Source: Ceratodon purpureus
Taxonomy: Eukaryota; Streptophyta; Bryopsida; Pseudoditrichales; Ditrichaceae
NCBI GenBank assembly: GCA_014871385.1
Contig: CM026422.1
Coordinates: 9,836,564-9,900,563, forward strand
Direction: 5' to 3'
Length of the DNA stretch: 64,000 nt
The translations under genes and the position numbers were made by a program. Shown here piece after piece: positions 54,220 through 62,995 of the stretch. Positions within the stretch are counted from its first letter, which is position 1. The number at the start of each line of letters is the position of its first letter. The notes beneath the pieces were generated by a model. That model made no database searches. It was not told the origin of the DNA and worked only from the letters and a program-made list of their open reading frames with translations.

Positions 54220-56415
54220 TCACTTCTTTGTCTTCTTGTGGCTCTCCTGCTCGCGATCCTTTGACCTGGTCACCCGCGGCTCTGATCCGCCCGCCCCTGC
54301 TGCTCGTGCCGCCTTGCGCCTAGCACTCCGTTCCGCCTTTGACTCCCTCTCCTGAGCCTCCAAGGACAACCGGGTAACGATCCGGGGCTTGGGAGAATTG
54401 GGCGATTTCGGGATCATATGTGCGGGAGGGGTTCCGGACGTCGGAGTCCGAGTTTCAGTTCCGGTGGTCCTGACCGGAGAGCTCCCATGCGTCTCTGAGT
54501 CGGACTCTGAAATCGTAATCGGCTCCTTCCTTTTCCGCAACCTCCGGTAAGCACCGACACTGTGCGGAGGGGAACCCGCTGCTGGCGTTCCGGTGGGAGT
54601 AGGCGTCACCGTTCCGGTCTTGGCTGTGGGTGAAGGGGTCAATCCCCCCTCCTGAGTCACTCGGGTCCGTCCGGGTGGTGAAATAGGTCGTCCCCATTCC
54701 GGTCCCGCTACCTCCCCTCGGTAATTCGCAATGATCACTTCATCTCCGAGTCGTGGAAGAACATCCGGCGGCACGGTCCGAGTCACCTGTTCCGAAACCG
54801 TTCTCTCCTCGATCCGCCTTTCGGTGACTGTCGTTCCGGTCACCTGCACCTGCCCTGTGGGGATTGCGCAGCTCTGCTGGACTGTACTGGTTCCGGGTGA
54901 CGCCACTTGTGCTTGGTGTTCCCGGATCGCCTCCGCAATCGTCCGATTTGTCATGGCAGCCTCTTCGACCGTCATCTGTTCTGCTGCTTGGAGGTTACTC
55001 CCTATCGAGGTCCGGAACTCCACTCCGCGAGATTCTCCTACCACGGCCCGAGAGGGCGATCCGGGGAGCGGAAGTTTCCGACCCGCGACTCCGAGACTGG
55101 GACTTCCGGTACTCGGATTGAGCAGCTGCCGGACCTTCTTCAGGATCATGTTCATCAAGTGCTCGCATTTGGAGAGGATCATGATGATCCTCTGCTTGTC
55201 CTCGAAATCAGCCGGCTGCACTACGTTCTCATCAAACAGCCGGGCCTTGTTGATTACCGCTCCCGAACTTCCCACCAACTTCCGAAGCTCCCCCAACGTC
55301 TCCTCCTGTTCGGCGTGGAACTTACGGATCTCATCACTCTTTGCCGCCAGCTCCTTCGTCAGCTCCTGCAACTGAAGCTCCAGCCGCTTCTTCTCACTCC
55401 GGAGAATTGGGGCATCCTTCAACAACTCCACTTCTCGGATCACCTCTTCCGGTAAGCACCCTCCTAGCGATGTACAGACCCTCCGGAACAGGGTTTCGAT
55501 CCGATCATAAGAAGCTTGAGCCCGGTGAGTTTCCTCCCGAATCCCCCGGAATAGGTCCACCGGAAATCCACGATCGGAACTGACCTCTCTCCGTTCCGGA
55601 TCTCCCCGGGCCGTAGACGGCTCCGCATGTCGTGACGCAGGCTGCTCCGATCGCGATCTGGACTGAGCCCTAGCAGCGCCAGGGTTCGGAACTTCCTTCG
55701 TATCGTCCTCATCTTCCGAGTCCGTTGTATCCGAGAGCTCACCTCGCGGATCGGGTTCCATTCCGGGCGGAATCTCCGAGAAATTGAGGCAGTTCTTCGC
55801 GTGCGTATACGTCTTGTCCTCCTTATCGGTCAGCAAGTCATACGCATGGTAAAGGTGAAAGAGGAAAGGGGAGAGTGGGGTCGGCTTCTTTCCGATCGTC
55901 GGAACCATCTTCTGCACCACTTCCGCCATGAGTGCGGCCCAATTCACCGGACGTTCTCCTGAATACGCTCCGAGGATGGTATTCCCGACCGTAATGGTAA
56001 CTTGTGCCGGTTTCTGCGGATACAGGATCGGAACGAGGAAAGCTAAGACCTGCCTCTGCCTCCTATCCTTGCAGGCGTCTATCTCGTATCCATTGTTCCT
56101 ATGGATCTTCCCGTGGAACCTATCCTGCACGTACTGGTCCGTCCGGGTCGCCCAAAGGAGTCCCTTCTGCTCGAAACCGTAAGCTTCCGCCCACTGTTCC
56201 GCATTCCACAGCGTGGGCTTGCCTCGGATCGTATTATCCCACCGGTTGTCCGGACCCTCCAGGACCTCCCTCACCATCACCTCACTCTTCAGTAACCACG
56301 GCCGTGCCAACAATCCCTCACACCTCATCCGAGTGAGGTCGGTGATCAGTTCCTCCATATCCGATTCCTTCACTGGAGTTCCGGGGCTAAGGATGCTACA
56401 CTGCACGTGCGCCAT
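54220..56415 (-). CDS. LTR-encoded accessory protein (731 aa), element D 3' LTR copy
   Basis: Open frame wholly within the LTR, in the same sense as the element. It has the same blocks as the solo-LTR copy (TIRGKPTLW, AYGF, VNWAALMAEVV, coiled coil, basic C-terminus) and the same length. Replacements between the two copies are scattered and mostly in the linker and tail, while the first 200 residues are almost unchanged. That pattern suggests selection on the N-terminal region, to be tested. The 5' LTR begins a third copy at the window end (63934 onward). Function unknown. Confidence 0.78.
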   Translation of the reverse strand: MAHVQCSILSPGTPVKESDMEELITDLTRMRCEGLLARPWLLKSEVMVREVLEGPDNRWDNTIRGKPTLWNAEQWAEAYGFEQKGLLWATRTDQYVQDRFHGKIHRNNGYEIDACKDRRQRQVLAFLVPILYPQKPAQVTITVGNTILGAYSGERPVNWAALMAEVVQKMVPTIGKKPTPLSPFLFHLYHAYDLLTDKEDKTYTHAKNCLNFSEIPPGMEPDPRGELSDTTDSEDEDDTKEVPNPGAARAQSRSRSEQPASRHAEPSTARGDPERREVSSDRGFPVDLFRGIREETHRAQASYDRIETLFRRVCTSLGGCLPEEVIREVELLKDAPILRSEKKRLELQLQELTKELAAKSDEIRKFHAEQEETLGELRKLVGSSGAVINKARLFDENVVQPADFEDKQRIIMILSKCEHLMNMILKKVRQLLNPSTGSPSLGVAGRKLPLPGSPSRAVVGESRGVEFRTSIGSNLQAAEQMTVEEAAMTNRTIAEAIREHQAQVASPGTSTVQQSCAIPTGQVQVTGTTVTERRIEERTVSEQVTRTVPPDVLPRLGDEVIIANYRGEVAGPEWGRPISPPGRTRVTQEGGLTPSPTAKTGTVTPTPTGTPAAGSPPHSVGAYRRLRKRKEPITISESDSETHGSSPVRTTGTETRTPTSGTPPAHMIPKSPNSPKPRIVTRLSLEAQERESKAERSARRKAARAAGAGGSEPRVTRSKDREQESHKKTKK

Positions 56416-56567
56416 CTCTACTCCTTACTTCTCTCCCTCTACGACCCGACAGCAAGAAACCCGGCAATCCAACTGCCGGTGAATCGGAAAAGACAAAAAC
56501 ACCTCACCGCTCTTTCACTCTCTACTCCCAGTTCGCAAAAAGGAATTCCAAACCCTAACACCCCCGC

Positions 56568-56576
56568 TTATATACC
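56568..56576 (-). promoter_or_regulatory. TATA box in element D LTR
   Basis: On minus ggtatataagc lies about 155 bases before the LTR ORF ATG, with a telobox (aaaccctaa on plus, 56550-56558) between. Transcription from here would place the ORF in R-U5, ahead of gag. Confidence 0.6.
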
Positions 56577-56939
56577 CCATACATAATAAACGCTGTGGCG
56601 GCCCGTAATTGCAGCCGCCAACGTACCGGGGTAAACGCCTATCCGAGTCATGATGACTTCCGCGTCGCTTCGGATCCTTGACGCGGTTACAGTAACGGTC
56701 AGTACTCGGATCGTCCACCCGTTCCGTATCTTATCTTCCGAGTTTCCGGAATCCAGGTTCCGGGAACACTTCCTACGTTAACTGTTTTAACGTTTCTGGA
56801 GTATCCGGTTTGCGTTAACTACTAATACTGCTAGTGTCTGGCCAGTTTTTACCTAATTAACCAAAAAAATGAAAAATAAATGGAATACTTACGCCGGCTG
56901 GGGCTCTTCCGGGTTATTCTGAGTTTCTCGGATCCCACA

Positions 56940-56953
56940 TTACCCCATTTTCA
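56940..56953 (-). promoter_or_regulatory. Element D polypurine tract
   Basis: On minus tgaaaatggggtaa directly precedes the LTR start TGTGGGATCC. Confidence 0.75.
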
Positions 56954-56975
56954 AATGTGAGAGTCCCCGCGAACA

Positions 56976-59975
56976 CTATTCTTCTTTCTCCCCTTCCGGG
57001 CCTTCGCTTTCTTCGGTGTCTGTGAACTCCTCAGGGTTGTAATTCTTCACTCGGGATCCGTTCACCCGGGTTTCGAAGCTGTTATCCTGGAGGTCCGCCA
57101 ATTGTAATGATCCGTTCTCAAAGATCCGCGTAACCCGGTAAGGTCCCATCCATCTCGTGTGCAACTTCCCCGGAAACTTTTGGTGCCGATTATCGTATAA
57201 GAGCACCAGGCCTCCTTCTACCACCTTATTGTCCTTAGGAATTCTTTTGTCGTAGGTCTCCTTACGTTTTGCCTGGACATCTACAGCCTGCTGGAGAGCG
57301 CATCTCCTGACTTCCTCCAGATCCTGTAATGCCACGATCCGGTACCCCGGATCCTCGACTCTCGTCCCGTGACGGGCAGCCATAACCCGTAAGGTTTCTA
57401 CCTCCAGCTCCACTCCGTGAACCGCGGATTGTCCAAAGACTACGAAGAACGGACTCTTACCCATGGTTTTCTTCTCGCTGGTATTGTAGGCATGTACAGC
57501 TGAAGGGAGCTTCCGATCCCAATCCGTCTTATGAGCCGAGACCATCTTGTTCAGAATCTTTCCGACGATGCCATTAGCTCGTTCCGTCAGTCCATTCGCT
57601 TTCGGATTATAAAGGGTCGTCTTCCGGTGCTTGATGAGATACCGTTCCGTGATATTGATGATGACATCGTTCAGGAAATGTTTTCCCCGGTCACTCACCA
57701 GTTCCAACGGATGTCCAAATCTCATCATTATTTCTTCAAAGAGAAATGTGGCTGCGGCTGCGGCGTCATTTTTCACCGTTGCTCTTGCCTCTACCCATCT
57801 GGTCGCATAATCCGTAGCCAGGATAATGTATCTTCTCTTCCGGGCTGTGACCGGATTGATCGGTCCGATAAAGTCTATCCCCCATTTTTCAAACGGAGCC
57901 AAGGGAATAATGGGAGTAAGGGGCCAGTGGTTCCGGAACGAGGGTGCCCCGGTTCTTTGACATTGGTCACACTGCCCTACAAATTCCTTCACGTCCCGAG
58001 AGAGGTAAGGCCACCAATATCCGGCTGATCGGATCCGCTTGATGGTTGTCTCCGAGGCGAAATGGCCGCCCGAGGGTCCGGCGTGTAAGGCCCTCATGAC
58101 CTGCCTTCTTTCGGATTCCTCGAGGCACCTCCGTAATACATCATCCGGTCCCATCCGGAAAAGTACTCCTCGGATCAGTGTGAAAGGAGCTACTGTATTC
58201 TGAAACACCATCTTCTCCTCCCGCGTGAATCCCTCCGGGTACCTTCGTTCTGTTAAATACTGGATAATTTCCGAATAATCGGATTCCTCCGTTCCGGAAA
58301 TGTGAAATACCTCCGCCTCTTCCGGAAACTCATCCGGAAACGTGGCGGTGATGTCCGAGACTGCTTCCGGGCCTCGCATCCTTGACAGGTAGTCAGCGTT
58401 GGCATTGGCCTTACCCGGTTTCACTACTACCTCGTAGTTGAATTCCTGGAGCAGCAAGATCCATCGTGCAATACGCCCTGAGAGATCCGGTTTGTTCACC
58501 AAATACTTCAGGGAGTCATGATCCGTGTGGAACACGATCTTGTATCCGAGAAGGTAGTGTCGGAACTTCTTGCAGGCGTATACTACCGCGAAGGCTTCCC
58601 GTTCAGTGGTAGTATATTTTCGTTCCGCAAGGCTCATCTGCCTGCTAGCATAATAGATCGGATGCTCCTTCCGATCCTCCCCTTGCTGCCACAGAATCGC
58701 CCCTAGGCACCACCCGGAAGCGTCGATTGTCACATGGAATTCCTTCGACCAATCCGGTGCTGATAGGATCGGAGCTGTGGTCAAGGCCTTCTTCAGTTCT
58801 TCGAACGCCTGTTGTCTCCGTTCCGTCCACAAAAACTCTTCTTCCTTCTTCAACAGTTCCGTTAATGGGGCTGCCAATTTGGCATACGCAATAATAAACC
58901 TCCTATAGTAACCGACGCATCCTAGGAATCCCCGGACCTCTCGGACGTTGGTGGGAGACACTAGAATAAGGATAGCTCGTACCTTATCCGAATCGACTTC
59001 CAACCCGTTCCGACTTACGATGTGCCCGAGAAGAATTCCGGAAATCATCCCCATAAAACATTTTCCGGGGTGTAGTTTCAGTCCGGTTTCCCTGCATCTC
59101 TGGAAGGTCCTTCGGAGGTACTCGAGATGTTCCTTCCACTTACTAAACACCGCGAAGTCATCGATGAAGACTTCTAGAAAATGTCTCAAGAAATCTCGGA
59201 AAATATCCACCATCAGCCTTTGGAATGTTCCGGGAGCGTTACACAGTCCGAAGGGCATTCTGTTGAAGGCGAACGTCCCCCATTCCGTGGTGAAGGTCGT
59301 CTTCAGCTGATCTTCTTCCCGGATCAACACCTGGTTGTAACCGGAAAATCCATCAAGAAAGCTGTAGCACTCCTGCCCTGCCACGTGATCGAGGATAATG
59401 TCCGTAAAAGGTAACGGAAAGTAATCCTTCTTTGTGGCCGCATTCAGTTTCCGAAAATCTTGACAAACTCGGATCTTGACTTTCCCATCCGAGCCAACTT
59501 TCTTCGGAACGACGACTATGGGCGATACCCACTCGGAATTATTTACTGGATAAATGAATCCGGCTTTCAGGAGGCTATCGATCTCTTCCTTCACCATCAG
59601 AGAATACTTCGGATTGAGCCTGTACTGGCGTTGTCTGACCGGAACTGATCCGTCAACCAAGTCTATATGATGTTGGCCGAGTTCCGGAGGTATTCCCTTG
59701 AGGCCGGATGGTGACCAAGCGAATACGTCTAAATATTCCTTTAGTAAATCCACATACTCCTTTCTCTGCTCCTTGCTCATGCTTCGCCCTAGCAGAAATG
59801 TCTTTCCGGGGGCTACTTCCACCTTCTCATAGTCGGATGGTTTCACAACGTTCTTGACTCGTTCCGATTCCTGTTCCTCTCCCTGATCCGTCCATGCGCT
59901 CCATACCCGGACAGGGTGTTCGGATCGAGACCCATGGCGGGCAGGTTTCCCTCCTCGACCTGTTGTCGGAACCAT
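56976..59975 (-). CDS. Element D pol: RT, RNase H, integrase
   Basis: A 999-codon frame. Reverse transcriptase at about 110-280, with FIDDFAVFSK (catalytic Asps 272-273) and MPFGLCNAP before it. RNase H has TIDASG (416-421). Integrase has a His/Cys finger ending CDQCQ, then GIDFIGP, SDRGKHF and TERAN in the catalytic core, and a C-terminal KLHTRWMGPYRV module followed by FETRVNGSRVKNY. That last motif resembles the Athila/Tat ending. It is only distantly related to elements A and C. It probably acts as part of a gag-pro-pol product. Confidence 0.92.
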   Translation of the reverse strand: MVPTTGRGGKPARHGSRSEHPVRVWSAWTDQGEEQESERVKNVVKPSDYEKVEVAPGKTFLLGRSMSKEQRKEYVDLLKEYLDVFAWSPSGLKGIPPELGQHHIDLVDGSVPVRQRQYRLNPKYSLMVKEEIDSLLKAGFIYPVNNSEWVSPIVVVPKKVGSDGKVKIRVCQDFRKLNAATKKDYFPLPFTDIILDHVAGQECYSFLDGFSGYNQVLIREEDQLKTTFTTEWGTFAFNRMPFGLCNAPGTFQRLMVDIFRDFLRHFLEVFIDDFAVFSKWKEHLEYLRRTFQRCRETGLKLHPGKCFMGMISGILLGHIVSRNGLEVDSDKVRAILILVSPTNVREVRGFLGCVGYYRRFIIAYAKLAAPLTELLKKEEEFLWTERRQQAFEELKKALTTAPILSAPDWSKEFHVTIDASGWCLGAILWQQGEDRKEHPIYYASRQMSLAERKYTTTEREAFAVVYACKKFRHYLLGYKIVFHTDHDSLKYLVNKPDLSGRIARWILLLQEFNYEVVVKPGKANANADYLSRMRGPEAVSDITATFPDEFPEEAEVFHISGTEESDYSEIIQYLTERRYPEGFTREEKMVFQNTVAPFTLIRGVLFRMGPDDVLRRCLEESERRQVMRALHAGPSGGHFASETTIKRIRSAGYWWPYLSRDVKEFVGQCDQCQRTGAPSFRNHWPLTPIIPLAPFEKWGIDFIGPINPVTARKRRYIILATDYATRWVEARATVKNDAAAAATFLFEEIMMRFGHPLELVSDRGKHFLNDVIINITERYLIKHRKTTLYNPKANGLTERANGIVGKILNKMVSAHKTDWDRKLPSAVHAYNTSEKKTMGKSPFFVVFGQSAVHGVELEVETLRVMAARHGTRVEDPGYRIVALQDLEEVRRCALQQAVDVQAKRKETYDKRIPKDNKVVEGGLVLLYDNRHQKFPGKLHTRWMGPYRVTRIFENGSLQLADLQDNSFETRVNGSRVKNYNPEEFTDTEESEGPEGEKEE

Positions 59976-61003
59976 TCGGCTGAGAGTGGGACACTTCCTT
60001 CTCCGAGAGAGCGATCCTCCAATACCGGGAATTTCACGCGCTCCGGTGATGGTTGGGGTTGCTCACTGATCGGATTATGAAATCGGAAGTCATCCTCGGT
60101 AACTTCCGAGAACTGATTCACGAAATAACTAAATACTTCGTCATCCTCCTCTTCCGGGTCGGACCAATCAGACGTATACCCATCCGAGCCACTGGTTTCC
60201 CCTAGATATCCATCCATCTTCCACGGAATCCGTTGATTGGTTTTTCCGAGCACGAACTCCTTGGCTCCCCAATCCACGAGGACTCGCGCCATGTATAGCC
60301 AGGGTCTTCCCAACAACATCGGAAAGGGACGGCCCGTACTAACTCGGATTATCACGTAATTCAAGAGGTAGGTTACCTCTCCGATCGTGGTCGGAACTTG
60401 GGACAACCTTCCCACGGGTTTAACTCTAGATTGATCCGCCATTCGTAACACCTGATCGGTGGATTCGAACGAGGTGTATCCGAGTTCAAAGGCCGTATCC
60501 TCCAACATCAGGTTCACACCGGATCCTCCATCTACCGGAACTTTCGGGATAGCACATCCTTCTACTAGCACCGTCAGTTCCGGGGCTCCGTGATCCTCAA
60601 CCTGTAAGAAGTTAGTAGCTACAGACGGAAGTTTCACCCCTCGGCGCCTCCGCTTCGTCCATGCCTCTCGGATTACCTTCTGGTAATTCACATTGTCATG
60701 GAGCAACTGTCCAATCGTGACATTTGCCTTGAGGGATTTGATGTCCCCAAGAATGTCATACTCGTCCACTCTGGGATCGGAAGGAATGACCACCGGAACG
60801 TCATCAAACCGGACCGAAGGCTTGGTGATCTTCCGGGCAGGGGGATCCGTGAGCTCTTTCCGAACTTCCTCGCTGATATCTTCCGGAAGGTTCCCTCCTT
60901 CCACCCCATTTTCTGCTCTTGGACGGTCATGTTCTTCTGGTAAAGCTCTGGTTACCGTAGAGGGTTCGGATCCCGAATCCGAATCCGCTCTCCTGGATCT
61001 CAC
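59843..61003 (-). CDS. Element D protease region
   Basis: A 386-codon frame with a retropepsin-like [11 protein letters not shown] motif at about residue 158, an LRMADQSRVKPVG block and a conserved LLGRPWLYMARV flap-side block. It overlaps the start of the pol part. The front is charged and Arg/Ser-rich. The function would be to cut the gag-pol product. The GRPWL block is shared with elements A and C. Confidence 0.85.
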   Translation of the reverse strand: MRSRRADSDSGSEPSTVTRALPEEHDRPRAENGVEGGNLPEDISEEVRKELTDPPARKITKPSVRFDDVPVVIPSDPRVDEYDILGDIKSLKANVTIGQLLHDNVNYQKVIREAWTKRRRRGVKLPSVATNFLQVEDHGAPELTVLVEGCAIPKVPVDGGSGVNLMLEDTAFELGYTSFESTDQVLRMADQSRVKPVGRLSQVPTTIGEVTYLLNYVIIRVSTGRPFPMLLGRPWLYMARVLVDWGAKEFVLGKTNQRIPWKMDGYLGETSGSDGYTSDWSDPEEEDDEVFSYFVNQFSEVTEDDFRFHNPISEQPQPSPERVKFPVLEDRSLGEGSVPLSAEWFRQQVEEGNLPAMGLDPNTLSGYGAHGRIRERNRNRNESRTL

Positions 61004-61126
61004 CCTCCTTCTGGTCTTCCGGGATTTCGGAAGATCCGGTTCCTGGGCACGTTCTCTAGCGGAACTACGGGTTGATACTCTGTGTACTGGTACTTCCGTG
61101 CCCTCCTGTAGTTCCGTGACGAACCG

Positions 61127-62956
61127 TCATTTGTCCGGGTTCTCTATCCCGCCCGAGTTACCATAGTTTAGCCCAGTCATCTCTCTCGGAGGGACCTCCA
61201 CCTGTTTGAAAGTCGGGCGGGGTTGTGCCGGTTTGGCACACTGAGGAGCCGTATGACCGTACTCTCCACAATTTTGGCATGGAAGGATCCGTGGTGCTCC
61301 TTGCCCCTGTCGCTCAAACGGACAATTAGGTGCGTAATGATCCGGGCTTCCACAGTTAAAGCAGTACCCGTGGGTCGGCTTCTGGTACATCGGCCTACCC
61401 GGAACGTTCTGTGGGATCCGGTATCCGGCGGGAGGACGAGCTATCTGGATCGGAGCTTTCCCTCGCCCGTAAGTGGTCTGAACCTGATACACAGGTTGGT
61501 ACTCCTCCATCTGAAACTCTTCCTCTTCCGGATAGGCAAAATATACCTCTTCTTCCGGATGGACATAGTGAATTCGTTTCTGGCGGGGTTCCGTACACTC
61601 CGGAGGGTAATGTCCTTGCTTTCCGCAGTTAGCACACCACACATTAGCTCTGCTGGTTGAAATCATCTTACGAGGTTTCCGATTCTCGGAAAGGTGAACG
61701 TTGAGTTCGGCGATTGATTCTCGGATCTCCTTCATCTCCTTCATGACCTTCCGAGAATCCTCATCCTCCACCTTCACCTTGATCAACTCTCGGTTTCGTC
61801 TAGGCCGGGAGTCTCTACTGGAACCGCCTCGGCGTTTCGAGGCTCCCCTGGAGTCCTCCTCCGACTGATCGGAACTGGATGAAGTGGAATCGCTCTTACT
61901 GGTAGAGTCGGAATCTTCCGAGGAGGACTCGTGCCTCCGCCGGCGCTCTCTCTCCTTCCGGATCTTCTTACCCCGCTTCTCGGTATGCTTCAGAGACTTC
62001 CGTAGAGATTGGGCCGAGTTCTCATAGTTCTGAGCCGCTTCCACGGCTTCCTGAAGTGTGGCGGGACGGGTTTGTCGGATCTAAAACCCCATCTCCTCTG
62101 GGAATCCGGCGACAAACCATTCCACTTGTACACTCGGAGCTATGGCCGTAGTGAGTTTCTGTATGAGCGCCTTTACTCTCTGACTGTACTTCCGTACTGA
62201 CTCGGAAGATCTCATCGTCATCCGACTCAGCTTTCCGGGTGCGCGAGCTTCTCCTCCGGCCTCACGGAACGTACGTCGGAACAAGGTCACGAAACTGGTC
62301 CAGTCGTTACGTGTACGTTCCGGAACGTCTTGGTACCACTGGAGAGCTTCTCCCTTCAGAAGACCCTGGAATATCCTCCTCTTCGCATCCGGATCTTCCT
62401 GATTGGCTAGAGCGATGGATTCGAACTCACAGAGCCATTCGTCCACGTCTTGACTTCCGTCTCCTTTGAATCTGTTGTACTTCAGTCGGGTAGAGGGTGC
62501 CATCGGATTGTCTTCCTCGTCTTCTTCCTCTTCCTCGGTCTCCTCTTCTCCTCCTGCGTCGGCTTCGACTTCGTCGGCTACGACTTCTTCTTCTTCCGGA
62601 TCTGGAGCTGTACCCGGTCCGGCTGCGGAGGTTCCGGCCAACGATACCACGATTACGTCTCCTTCTCGTTCTACAGCAGTCTGGATCTGGGGAAGTAGAT
62701 TCGTCCCCGGTAGATCGTGTACCAAAACTCTTCCCCTCTTCTGTAGCAACCGAGTGGATCTTCTTCCCCCTAACTCTTCCGGTTGCGCCCCAACCATGGA
62801 AGAGATTGGGAATTCTTCTTCCGATTCCTCGGAAGGCAGGATCTGTACGTAAGACTTCCGCCTACCGCATATCCACCTAAATGAAGCCTTCACGGTCCGA
62901 CTCCACTTTTCTTCAAATCTACGCTCACTTATCTTCCGAGTATCCACCTGGTTCAC
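61127..62956 (-). CDS. Element D gag region
   Basis: Upstream part (62081-62956): a basic start, an acidic Glu-run and the capsid core (YNRFKGDGSQDVDEWLCEFE ... LQWYQDVPERTRNDW ... SVRKYSQRVKAL). Downstream part (61127-62044): a Ser/Arg/Asp-rich linker and three zinc knuckles, CANCGKQGHYPPEC, CFNCGSPDHYAPNC and CQNCGEYGHTAPQC. The A and C elements have two knuckles. The role is RNA packaging and particle formation. Confidence 0.88.
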
Positions 62957-62967
62957 AGCTTATCAAA

Positions 62968-62985
62968 TCCCCGGCAGCGGCGCCA
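62968..62985 (-). promoter_or_regulatory. Element D primer binding site (tRNA-Asp)
   Basis: On minus TGGCGCCGCTGCCGGGGA lies ten bases from the 5' LTR. It complements the 3' end of plant tRNA-Asp (TCCCCGGCAACGGCGCCA) except at one base, which is the primer used by many Athila/Tat elements. The plus strand here reads like the tRNA end itself but there is no tRNA gene. Confidence 0.85.
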
Positions 62986-62995
62986 GATTTTTACG

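Larger units (their letters stand above)
53286..56939 (-). repeat. Element D 3' LTR (3654 bp)
   Basis: TGTCGG...CCCACA on plus. Contains a TATA box, a telobox and the full 731-codon ORF. Same length as the solo LTR at 23397-27050. Confidence 0.93.

Noticed and set aside
62968-62985. Fragment of a tRNA-Asp gene
   Set aside because: Only the 3' 18 bases match and they lie at the primer site of element D.
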